Below the pieces are notes generated by a model that saw only the letters and a program-made list of their open reading frames with translations, had not been told where the DNA came from and searched no databases. Made by a program: the position numbers and the translations under genes. DNA of 17,738 nt from an uncultured bacterium (GTDB taxonomy: Bacteria > Cyanobacteriota > Vampirovibrionia > Gastranaerophilales > Gastranaerophilaceae), in the NCBI GenBank assembly GCA_900551915.1, contig URXT01000037.1, forward strand, positions 1-17,738, given 5' to 3'. This document shows, piece by piece, positions 1 through 6,082 of the stretch; within the stretch, counting starts at the first letter, position 1; the number at the start of each line of letters is the position of its first letter.

Positions 1-45
1 GCTCGCAAACTTGAAATATAATATCCGCTAATCCCGGTTAATTAG

Positions 46-2853
46 CTATAAAATATCAACCGGATCAACATCCACAATCATTTTTATGTCGTTCGGAAGC
101 TTGATTTTCGATAAAAACGACGTAACAAACCCGTGTCCGCGTTCATTGAGCTTGTTTTTTATCAAAATTTGAAAACGGTAGTTTTCTTGCAATCTTTCTA
201 TCACGCATGGCACAGAACCCAGCACGGCAAGCGGTTCTGCGATGTTCAGCTTATCGACAACCTCGCGCAGCCTCATCGCAATCTCCATTGCGCTTTTTTC
301 TGCGCGGAACTGATTTTTTGAAGAAATAACTATGCGGATAATCCTGCTGAAAGGCGGATAATCAAAGTTTTCGCGCGCTTCGATTTCGGATTTGTAAAAA
401 CTCAAATAATCCTGTTCTTTTGCGTTTTCAAGAGCGAAAAAATCGGGGTTGTAGGTTTGAAAATAAACCGTTCCGGGGTTGTTTCCGCGCCCTGCGCGCC
501 CTGCAACCTGCGTCAAAAGCTGAAATCCTCTTTCAGACGCCCTAAAATCCGGAAGGTTGAAACTTGCGTCTGCCGAGATTACGCCGACAAGCGTGACGTT
601 CGGGTTGTCCAGGCCTTTTGCAATCATCTGCGTGCCGACGAGAATGTCAATATCGCCGTTTTGAAACCTTTCCAAAAGCCTTATGTGTTCGCCTTTTCTG
701 ACCAAAATGTCGCTGTCAATGCGTTCAATATTGTTTTCAGGGAAAAGGTCTTTTATGTATTGTTCGATTTTTTGTGTTCCGGTTCCGCTGTTTCGGAGCG
801 CGTCAGAGCCGCATTCGGGGCAGAAATCAGGGAAATATTCCGTGTGGTTGCAGTAATGACATTTAAGCATCTGGTCTTTGCTGTGCCAAATCATCGGGAT
901 TGCGCAGTTCGGGCATTCAATCACGTGCCCGCAGGCTTTGCACTGCGTGAATGTCGAAAATCCGCGGCGGTTTATCAATAAGATTACCTGCTGTTTTTTT
1001 TCTAATGTTTCTTTAATCGCGTTTTGCAAAGGTATTGAAATTACGTTTTTGTAAGCCGCTCGTCCGTATTCCTGCATGTTTATAACTGTTACGGGCGGCA
1101 CTTTCGCGTCATTAAAGCGTTTTTTCAGTTCAAAAAGGTTGTTTGTATTCACTGCGCGGTAGTAAGACGAAATATCAGGCGTTGCAGAGCCTAAAAGCAG
1201 CGGGCAGTTGTGAAATTCTGATAACTTTTGCGCCACAACTTTTGCGTCATATCTTGGCGCGGGCGAGGTTTGTTTGTAAGCGCTTTCATGCTCCTCGTCG
1301 ATGATTATCAAGCCGATATTTTTGAGAGGTGCAAAAACCGCGGAACGGGCGCCGGCAAGGATTTTGATTTCGTTTTTGTAAAGCTTTTGCCAAACATCAT
1401 AGCGTTCGCCGTCAGAAATACTGCTGTGCCAGATTGCGACATCTTCGGTTCCGAATTTTTTTGCGAGACGCTTGGTTAATTGAGACGCGAGCGCGATTTC
1501 GGGTGCAAGAAAAAGCACATTTTTGCCTGCGTCAATGCAGTCTTTTATGAGTTTGAAGTAAACTTCGGTTTTTCCGGAGGCTGTTACTCCATGAAGCAGA
1601 ATTGTTGGAGGTGTTGACCCCTCACCCCAGCCATCTCCCGCAGGGGGAGAGGGAGCATGCGAAGAGTTTTTATCAGGGATATCTTTGTTTTTGGGGGTTT
1701 CTAAAATTGTTTCGTAGATTTTATTTAGTACCGATTCTATATTTTCAATTACATCATTATTCCAAAAACGTAAAACTGTAAAATCGTTATCTTCAAGGTA
1801 TTTCTGACGATTTTTGTCTTTTTGGATGTTTTTTTGTTCGTTATGTTGTCCGCCGTCAAGCTCTATTATCAGTTTTCTTTCATAACAGACAAAATCGGCA
1901 ATATAATTATCAATCGCTTCCTGACGTCTGAATTTATAGCCGCCTAATTGTTTGTTGCGCAAATAGTACCATAAAATATTTTCGACATCAGTCATGTTTT
2001 TTCGTAATTCTTTTGAATATTCAAGACTTTTTTCAGTATAAAAATGCCGGGCTTTGAATTCGCTTCTTTCAGGTGCTACGCACGTAGATATCTCTGACGA
2101 ATTTTCGTCAAACTCTCCCTCTCCCCTTGCGGGAGAGGGCTGGGGTGAGGGGTTAATTTTTGCTTTAATTCCTTCATAAACGGCCTTCTGGTCGCCGGAA
2201 AGTTCAAATAACGGTTCTTTTTCACTAATTTTCAGAATGTCGAGCGGGTTGCGGTAAATGTTTTCTTCCGTAAGTTTTAAACAGCCGAGCGCCTCAAGCT
2301 TTTTGACGGTTGTGCGTGTCGTTTTTGCCATTTTTTCAAACATTATTAAAGGCATTTTGCCGGAGGTTTTCAAAAGTTCCAAAACTTCCACCTGACGTTT
2401 TGTTGCGCCCTCAAAACTTGCAAATTCAACCGCAAGTTCGGTTTTTGAAGCTTTTTCAATCAACTTCATGGGAATTGCCGCGTTCAAAACAGTTACCAAA
2501 TCACAGCAGTAATAATTTGCAACCCATTCGAGAAGTTTCAGATAATCAATTGAAAAAAGCGGGGTTTCGTCAAGAATTCTGCTGATTTTTTTTACTTTAA
2601 AATCCCCGGGTAAATAATTAGAAAAACCCACGCAGAAGGCATTAATAAGCCCCTGGCGTCCGAAAGGCACTAAAATCGCCTGACCTATTTGGAGTTTGGC
2701 TTTCATTTCATCAGGAATCAGATAACTGAAAGTTTTTACGCCAAGGCCTGTGATATTTACAAGTGCAAGCGCATATTTCGGCGAATTGTGAAAGTTTGAG
2801 GGTGAAGAGTCTTCTTCAAAAAGCTTTAAATTTTGCGGGTTTTCTTCCTTCAT
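46..2853 (-). CDS. priA: Primosomal protein N' (PriA helicase) with in-frame DUF559 insertion
   Basis: PriA is the 3'-to-5' superfamily 2 DNA helicase that restarts stalled replication forks. Numbered from the ATG at 2853 (935 aa), the N-terminal DNA-binding region covers about residues 25-215. The helicase core has Walker A GVTASGKTE (422-430) and the DEEH box (519-522). A zinc-binding module carries eight cysteines (C638, C641, C647, C650, C665, C668, C678, C681), and the C-terminal helicase lobe follows. The protein is long for PriA because residues about 234-413 are a DUF559 nuclease-like domain with Pro/Gly-rich linkers, inserted between the Q-motif helix (LSGDQKAVYEGI) and Walker A; without it about 756 aa remain, a normal size. 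The frame is open throughout, so this is not an obvious pseudogene. A GTG at 2865 also fits the frame, but GAGGTG sits at a usable distance only from the ATG at 2853. It lies just downstream of the PC4-like gene and may share its transcript. Confidence 0.95.
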   Translation of the reverse strand: MKEENPQNLKLFEEDSSPSNFHNSPKYALALVNITGLGVKTFSYLIPDEMKAKLQIGQAILVPFGRQGLINAFCVGFSNYLPGDFKVKKISRILDETPLFSIDYLKLLEWVANYYCCDLVTVLNAAIPMKLIEKASKTELAVEFASFEGATKRQVEVLELLKTSGKMPLIMFEKMAKTTRTTVKKLEALGCLKLTEENIYRNPLDILKISEKEPLFELSGDQKAVYEGIKAKINPSPQPSPARGEGEFDENSSEISTCVAPERSEFKARHFYTEKSLEYSKELRKNMTDVENILWYYLRNKQLGGYKFRRQEAIDNYIADFVCYERKLIIELDGGQHNEQKNIQKDKNRQKYLEDNDFTVLRFWNNDVIENIESVLNKIYETILETPKNKDIPDKNSSHAPSPPAGDGWGEGSTPPTILLHGVTASGKTEVYFKLIKDCIDAGKNVLFLAPEIALASQLTKRLAKKFGTEDVAIWHSSISDGERYDVWQKLYKNEIKILAGARSAVFAPLKNIGLIIIDEEHESAYKQTSPAPRYDAKVVAQKLSEFHNCPLLLGSATPDISSYYRAVNTNNLFELKKRFNDAKVPPVTVINMQEYGRAAYKNVISIPLQNAIKETLEKKQQVILLINRRGFSTFTQCKACGHVIECPNCAIPMIWHSKDQMLKCHYCNHTEYFPDFCPECGSDALRNSGTGTQKIEQYIKDLFPENNIERIDSDILVRKGEHIRLLERFQNGDIDILVGTQMIAKGLDNPNVTLVGVISADASFNLPDFRASERGFQLLTQVAGRAGRGNNPGTVYFQTYNPDFFALENAKEQDYLSFYKSEIEARENFDYPPFSRIIRIVISSKNQFRAEKSAMEIAMRLREVVDKLNIAEPLAVLGSVPCVIERLQENYRFQILIKNKLNERGHGFVTSFLSKIKLPNDIKMIVDVDPVDIL
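1617..1655 (-). repeat. REP-like inverted repeat, distal end of DUF559 unit
   Basis: This is a 39-bp GC-rich repeat. Its reverse complement matches 2115-2153 at 37 of 39 positions. It contains its own small palindrome (CTCCC...GGGAG), and in the priA frame reads as a Pro/Gly-rich linker (SPPAGDGWGEG). The sequence resembles the widespread REP-type repeat whose translation gives the familiar PSPQPSPARGEG peptide. Confidence 0.85.
2115..2153 (+). repeat. REP-like inverted repeat, proximal end of DUF559 unit
   Basis: This is the mate of the repeat at 1617-1655, in opposite orientation. It holds an internal hairpin with CTCTCCC paired to GGGAGAG around a short loop. In the priA frame it is translated as NPSPQPSPARGEG. 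Its GC richness stands out against the AT-rich surroundings. Confidence 0.85.
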
Positions 2854-2889
2854 AAATCTCTTCACACCTCACTTTTCACAATGAATTTT

Positions 2890-3120
2890 TTATTCTGCCA
2901 TAAATTCTTTTCTTGCTTCCTGAATAGCTTCTTCAAGCAAATCGAGCTGGTCGGGAGCAAAAGTTACGCCTTTTTTAGTCGGAAGCCAGGTTGCGCCTTC
3001 GTCAGTTGTGTAGAATATTCTCATATTCAGGTAGCTTCTTCCTTTATATTCGCTTACAGAAATCTGTAGTTGTTCAGTGTCGCTTCTTTCGATAGTTGCC
3101 AAAATTTTTGCATCTGCCAT
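2890..3120 (-). CDS. PC4/p15-like ssDNA-binding protein
   Basis: This 76-aa protein resembles the PC4 (transcriptional coactivator p15) family, whose bacterial members are small dimeric single-stranded nucleic-acid binders. The recognisable stretch is EYKGRSYLNMRIFY...TWLPTKKGVTFAPDQLDLLEEAIQEA (residues about 24-71), giving the four-strand sheet followed by a C-terminal helix expected for this fold. The ATG at 3120 has a clear AAGGAG about 10 nt upstream. It is followed by priA on the same strand after a short gap, so ssDNA binding and replication restart may be co-transcribed. It is divergent from the HTH gene at 3273, with a palindrome between them. No enzymatic motif is present. The family call is good; the cellular role is inferred. 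Confidence 0.8.
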   Translation of the reverse strand: MADAKILATIERSDTEQLQISVSEYKGRSYLNMRIFYTTDEGATWLPTKKGVTFAPDQLDLLEEAIQEARKEFMAE

Positions 3121-3141
3121 CTTTTTCTCTCCTTATTAACT

Positions 3142-3160
3142 GTTACTTGAATATAGTAAC
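3142..3160. promoter_or_regulatory. Operator-like palindrome between PC4-like and HTH genes
   Basis: GTTACT and AGTAAC form a perfect 6-bp inverted repeat separated by 7 bp. It lies 22 nt upstream of the PC4-like start, in the divergent region next to an HTH regulator. A second palindrome, GCCAATTGGC, is at 3196-3205. The position suggests a binding site for a dimeric repressor, possibly the neighbouring HTH protein, but no experimental or family motif supports this. Confidence 0.35.
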
Positions 3161-3272
3161 ATAAAAACGATTATTAATTAAATTCTTTCAAGAGTGCCAA
3201 TTGGCGGTCGACTTTCAAATTATATTTACTTATTATTAATTACATTCAATTTACTAAATTAAACTTAAACGC

Positions 3273-3494
3273 ATGAACAAAAATGACGATATAAGAAAGC
3301 TAGGTGTAAAAATTGCATACTTACTTAAAATCCAAGGGTTTTCCCAACAGAAATTGGCAGAGAAAACAGGAATGAGCGAAATTTATCTTGGGGCAATAGA
3401 GCGTGGAAACGCTAATCCTACTCTTTGGAAATTAAAATTGATTTCAGAAGCCTTGGAGGTCGAAATAGATGAGCTTTTTGATTTTTCATTATAA
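3273..3494 (+). CDS. XRE/Cro-type helix-turn-helix regulator
   Basis: This is a 73-aa single-domain DNA-binding protein. The HTH_3 fold occupies residues about 8-66: LGVKIAYLLKIQGFSQQKLAEKTGMSE supplies helices 1-3, IYLGAIERGNANPTLWKLKLISEAL the rest, ending with the family-typical tail EVEIDELFDF. There is no effector or protease domain, so it is a minimal Cro-like repressor. The ATG at 3273 has no clear Shine-Dalgarno sequence, so it may be weakly translated or leaderless. It is divergent from the PC4-like gene, with palindromes in the gap. The stop codon overlaps the first bases of the palindromic repeat at 3493-3613. Its targets are unknown; autoregulation is the simplest guess. Confidence 0.85.
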   Translation: MNKNDDIRKLGVKIAYLLKIQGFSQQKLAEKTGMSEIYLGAIERGNANPTLWKLKLISEALEVEIDELFDFSL

Positions 3495-3613
3495 GAATCG
3501 GGTGACTAAAAAGTCTGGTTTTAACCCAATATGCGTTCTGGATTGCCACGTCCTCACTGACGTTCGTCCTCGCAATGACACAATGATTTATACTCTTTAG
3601 TCACCCGCTTCTT
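3493..3613 (+). repeat. MITE-like palindromic repeat, copy A
   Basis: The core 3500-3606 (107 bp) is 103/107 identical, in opposite orientation, to 10308-10414. The ends are inverted repeats: 22 bases at 3493-3514 match the reverse complement of 3592-3613 at 20 positions. The middle carries the ATTGC...GCAAT block typical of a common bacterial REP-like repeat. It encodes no protein. It lies exactly between the convergent HTH and SEC-C genes, touching the HTH stop codon, and its long stem could end transcription from one or both sides. Confidence 0.85.
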
Positions 3614-3643
3614 ACGTTTTTCAATTTTATGACAGGCATTAAA

Positions 3644-4951
3644 TTACAAATTCGCGCCACAGCATTTTTTGAATTTCTTGCCGCTTCCGCAAGGGCAAGG
3701 GTCGTTTCTGCCGATTTTTGAAATGTCAATGTTTGTTGTATCAAGTTTCGGTTTTTCTTCGGTTTCTTCAATTATGCCCAGGGTTTGTGAAAACGCTTTT
3801 GATTTGTATAAAACGGTTGTTGATGAAAATATTTTTTCATCTAAATATCTGCTTTTGTATTTCTGCAAGATGTCTTCAAGTTTGTAGCTGTTTTTCAAAA
3901 TTTTATTTAAAACTTCCATAAAATTTTCGTGCTTTGAGGCAACTTTTTTTATCATATTTGCTGAAATTTTGTCGTTCAAAAGGAAGTAGTCAACACATTT
4001 GTCGTAGTTGCCGACTTCCGTAACGTCTTCCGTCTCAAAAATTCTGTTGAAGGTTCCGTAAAAAGGAACAGCATACATGCCAAGTTCTTTATCAAAAATT
4101 ATGCCGACATCGTAGGTTTCTTCGTGTGACGAAAAACCGCCCAGAGAATTCTCAAGAAAGTTATTGTAGCTGTTGTTGAATTCTTTAACATTAAAGAAGT
4201 TATAGACTTCCGGAAGCTGGATTTTGTCTTGAAAATCAGTCTTTTCGCCTGTTTCTGAATAATCATTAAAAAGCCCGATTAAATCATCTGCGAATTTGTT
4301 TGTTGTTATAACTTCATCGGTTCCGAAAAATTCGACAAATTTATCGTAAATGTTTGAAACTTCTTCCTCGATTTCTTTTTGTTTTTCCGGATTGTCAAGA
4401 TAAACCAATTCAGGGTTTTGAACGATTTTAGCGACTGCATATCTGTAAGCTTCGTCTTTTCTTGAAGCTGAAAGAACGCCGGAGATTTCCAAAAGGTAGG
4501 ATTTGTCATTGTGATAGAAAATTCTTGCAACAACGAACTGGCCTGAACCTATTCCGCGGAAGGAGGTCATTTTTACAAGCGAAAGTGCTTCATAAGTTTT
4601 TTCATTCACAATATTGTAAAGGCTGAATCCGTTTTTCAAAACTTTTTTAACTTCAAAAACAGAAGCAATGGACTTTTTCAATTCTTCAATTATCTGTTTG
4701 CCAGTTTCTGACAGGCTGCTTTTGCGTTCCTGATATATGTCAAACACAGATTTTCTTTCAGTGCCGAGGTTTCTTTCAAAGATATAATTGAAGCATGCCG
4801 CCTGAAATTGTACAGAGGTAGTATTAGAATTCAAACCGATTGTTTTAATGTACTCTGCAAAGTCCGGCTGAACTATTTCGTCTTGTCTTATAAAAAGTGC
4901 TAAATCTTTTATTATATCATTAATTTCTTTCAAGTCTTCTAAAATAACCAT
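3644..4951 (-). CDS. SEC-C zinc-motif protein, otherwise unrecognised
   Basis: This is a 435-aa soluble protein with no signal peptide or membrane segment. The only motif I recognise is at the extreme C-terminus: [19 protein letters not shown] (residues 414-432) with zinc ligands C419, C421, C430 and C431. This is the SEC-C motif first described at the tail of SecA, where it binds zinc and contacts SecB or ribosomes. The first 410 residues are acidic, rich in Phe and Tyr, and largely helical in appearance; I cannot place them in a family. It is not SecA: there are no Walker motifs. The ATG at 4951 has GAGGGAG about 5 nt upstream. It stands alone, convergent with the HTH gene and divergent from the matrixin-like gene. 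The function is unknown. Confidence 0.85.
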   Translation of the reverse strand: MVILEDLKEINDIIKDLALFIRQDEIVQPDFAEYIKTIGLNSNTTSVQFQAACFNYIFERNLGTERKSVFDIYQERKSSLSETGKQIIEELKKSIASVFEVKKVLKNGFSLYNIVNEKTYEALSLVKMTSFRGIGSGQFVVARIFYHNDKSYLLEISGVLSASRKDEAYRYAVAKIVQNPELVYLDNPEKQKEIEEEVSNIYDKFVEFFGTDEVITTNKFADDLIGLFNDYSETGEKTDFQDKIQLPEVYNFFNVKEFNNSYNNFLENSLGGFSSHEETYDVGIIFDKELGMYAVPFYGTFNRIFETEDVTEVGNYDKCVDYFLLNDKISANMIKKVASKHENFMEVLNKILKNSYKLEDILQKYKSRYLDEKIFSSTTVLYKSKAFSQTLGIIEETEEKPKLDTTNIDISKIGRNDPCPCGSGKKFKKCCGANL

Positions 4952-5061
4952 CTAATCTCCCTCGTCTGTAAACATAACTGTGTTTTGAATTAGAATAATT
5001 TAAACAAATGTAAAATTCAATACCTATAATAGGATAATTTTATTTCCAAAGATAAAATGTA

Positions 5062-5070
5062 TGCTATAAT
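5062..5070 (+). promoter_or_regulatory. Extended -10 promoter for a leaderless mRNA
   Basis: TGCTATAAT gives an extended -10 element. Its last base is exactly 6 nt before the ATG at 5077, so the predicted transcription start is the A of the start codon. AGGAG also lies in this 6-nt gap but would not be in such a transcript. No convincing -35 is seen, as expected for an extended -10 promoter. Confidence 0.6.
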
Positions 5071-5076
5071 AGGAGT

Positions 5077-5673
5077 ATGAAAAAACTATTTTTATTAGCG
5101 GGAATTTTGTTATTAACAGCTGGAAGTGTATTTGCCTATTCAATGCCTCGCTGGGGAATGACTTCAGTTGATGTTTATATTGAAGAAAATGAGTTTAGCA
5201 ATGCTGTTCAGAGAGCTTTTGAAGCCTGGTCGCAGGCAAGTAACGGAAAGCTGAGGTTTAGATTTTATACAACCAGATTTGCATCTAATAACGCACCGAT
5301 AAAAGTTTCATTTGTAAATGAACAGGCTCCTTACTATATTACCAGATCGAAACGGCATGAAACTACAGGCTACTTTACAAACATGGAAGACGGTTTCATT
5401 AATGCTGCGCGTGTCCAGATTTACACGAAAACAAGAGAAAAAAGACCTGTTACAAGCGATGACGTATATAAGACAATGCTTAACGAAGTTGGGTATATTT
5501 TGGGACTTGAAAAATTGTTTGGGCAATGTGATCCGCCTTCTGTAATGTGCATGGATCAAGTTGGGCTACATAATAGTTTGACGGAAAGAGATAGAGAATT
5601 GCTTATTGAAAAATATGAACGCTCAAGCAACGATATTAAAGAAATGAAGTCAAAACAAAATAAAAACAGATAA
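5077..5673 (+). CDS. Exported matrixin-like protein lacking the zinc-binding histidines
   Basis: This 198-aa protein begins with a signal peptide (MKKLFLLAGILLLTAGSVFA, residues 1-20, AxA-type cleavage), so it should act outside the cytoplasmic membrane. The rest follows the layout of matrixin-type metallopeptidases: MPRWGMTSVDVYI near the N-terminus, an AFEAWSQ helix with a downstream strand (about 46-65), and a LNEVGYILGLEK helix ending in a Met-turn-like SVMCMDQ (155-161). The zinc motif HExxHxxGxxH is replaced by NEVGYILGLEK (136-146): the Glu and Gly remain, but all three His are Asn, Tyr and Lys. It should therefore not be an active zinc protease. The frame is intact, which points to a pseudoenzyme (binding or structural role) rather than a decayed gene. 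The C-terminal tail is Lys/Asn-rich. The fold assignment is by motif and is not certain. Confidence 0.7.
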   Translation: MKKLFLLAGILLLTAGSVFAYSMPRWGMTSVDVYIEENEFSNAVQRAFEAWSQASNGKLRFRFYTTRFASNNAPIKVSFVNEQAPYYITRSKRHETTGYFTNMEDGFINAARVQIYTKTREKRPVTSDDVYKTMLNEVGYILGLEKLFGQCDPPSVMCMDQVGLHNSLTERDRELLIEKYERSSNDIKEMKSKQNKNR

Positions 5674-5674
5674 T

Positions 5675-5702
5675 TTGACATTACAAATTTTGGTGGTAAT
5701 AT
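5675..5702 (+). promoter_or_regulatory. Possible promoter upstream of tRNA-Pro region
   Basis: TTGACA at 5675-5680 and TAATAT at 5697-5702 are separated by 16 bp, with TG just before the -10. The perfect -35 is notable, but the -10 matches only four of six consensus bases. If used, it would transcribe the two tRNA-like copies and the tRNA-Pro. Confidence 0.35.
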
Positions 5703-5767
5703 CAAAATTGCAGTATAAATAACTTTCTTTGCCGCTAAAACTTAGTTTTGGTAATGAAAAGTAATAT

Positions 5768-5834
5768 CAGGATGTAGCACTCTGCCGAAAAAACAATTAA
5801 GTATTGTTTTGAGAGGTTGGTAGCGCACCAGATA
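5768..5834 (+). pseudogene. tRNA-Pro 5' fragment with hairpin in D arm, copy 1
   Basis: CAGGATGTAGC and TTGGTAGCGCACCAGAT match the 5' half of a bacterial tRNA-Pro (acceptor strand, D arm, start of the anticodon stem). They are split at about 5779-5816 by roughly 38 nt containing an AAACAAT-TAAGT-ATTGTTT hairpin. Anticodon loop, T arm and 3' acceptor strand are missing, so this is not a working tRNA. The same structure recurs at 5878, and AATATC precedes both copies and the intact tRNA. Confidence 0.55.
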
Positions 5835-5877
5835 ACAACAATTTTGAAAACTGAATAATTCCTATATAAAATATCGT

Positions 5878-5965
5878 CGGGATGTAGCACTCTGCCGAGA
5901 AAAACAATTAAGTATTGTTTTTCGAGAGGAATGGTAGCGTAGCTGCCAAGCATGACGTGTCCCGA
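5878..5965 (+). pseudogene. tRNA-Pro-like sequence with hairpin in D arm, copy 2
   Basis: CGGGATG (5878-5884) can pair with TGTCCCG (5958-5964) as an acceptor stem with an A discriminator. TGGTAGCGT matches the second half of a D arm. About 41 nt with the AAAAACAAT-TAAGT-ATTGTTTTT hairpin sit inside the D arm at about 5889-5929, the same place as in copy 1. There is no recognisable anticodon arm or T arm. It is either a decayed tandem duplicate of the tRNA gene or a small structured RNA derived from one. Confidence 0.5.
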
Positions 5966-5976
5966 TAAGAAAATAT

Positions 5977-6050
5977 CGGGACGTGGCGCAGCTTGGTAGC
6001 GTGCTACCTTGGGGTGGTAGAGGTCGCAGGTTCAAATCCTGTCGTTCCGA
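5977..6050 (+). tRNA. tRNA-Pro (anticodon GGG)
   Basis: A complete 74-nt cloverleaf can be drawn. The acceptor stem pairs CGGGACG with CGTTCCG (one G-U), with discriminator A. The D arm is GCGC/GCGT with loop AGCTTGGTA. The anticodon stem is CTACC/GGTAG with loop TTGGGGT, so the anticodon is GGG, which reads proline CCC/CCU codons. The T arm is GCAGG/CCTGT with loop TTCAAAT. CCA is not encoded and must be added. A T6 run follows directly and may end transcription. The two broken copies lie just upstream. Confidence 0.95.
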
Positions 6051-6082
6051 TTTTTTAGTGCTGTTTTTATTAAATTCGTTAA

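Larger units (their letters stand above)
1617..2153 (-). mobile_element. Inverted-repeat-bounded DUF559 endonuclease unit inserted in priA
   Basis: This 537-bp segment (179 codons) is absent from normal PriA proteins. It is bounded by 39-bp inverted repeats that match at 37 positions. Between them it encodes a DUF559 domain, a Vsr-like restriction-endonuclease fold family. Recognisable parts are LRNKQLGGYKFRRQ, ADF (D320), ELDGGQH (E331, D333, H337) and VLRFWNNDV, in PriA residue numbers from the ATG at 2853. It runs in the same direction and frame as priA and has no stop, so it can be read through. No target-site duplication is visible at the repeat ends. That it moves as a unit is an inference; the in-frame insert, the repeats and the domain are read from the sequence. 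It is not an intein: there is no splicing cysteine/serine block or terminal HN. Confidence 0.75.

Noticed and set aside
457..981. 174-aa open frame opposite priA
   Set aside because: It is the antisense shadow of the zinc-module and helicase coding region; the minus-strand protein has clear motifs.
1617..2153. Intein in PriA
   Set aside because: The insert lacks an N-terminal Cys/Ser splice block, a C-terminal HN and a following Cys/Ser/Thr nucleophile in proper context, and its ends are DNA inverted repeats. DUF559 is not a known homing-endonuclease class of inteins.
3273..3494. Antitoxin of a toxin-antitoxin pair
   Set aside because: The neighbouring genes (PC4-like and SEC-C) are in other orientations and are not known toxins; no small partner gene overlaps it.
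5735..5953. 72-aa leftward open frame over the tRNA-like repeats
   Set aside because: It translates the duplicated tRNA-derived units and contains a repeated peptide from the hairpin; a structural explanation fits better than a protein.
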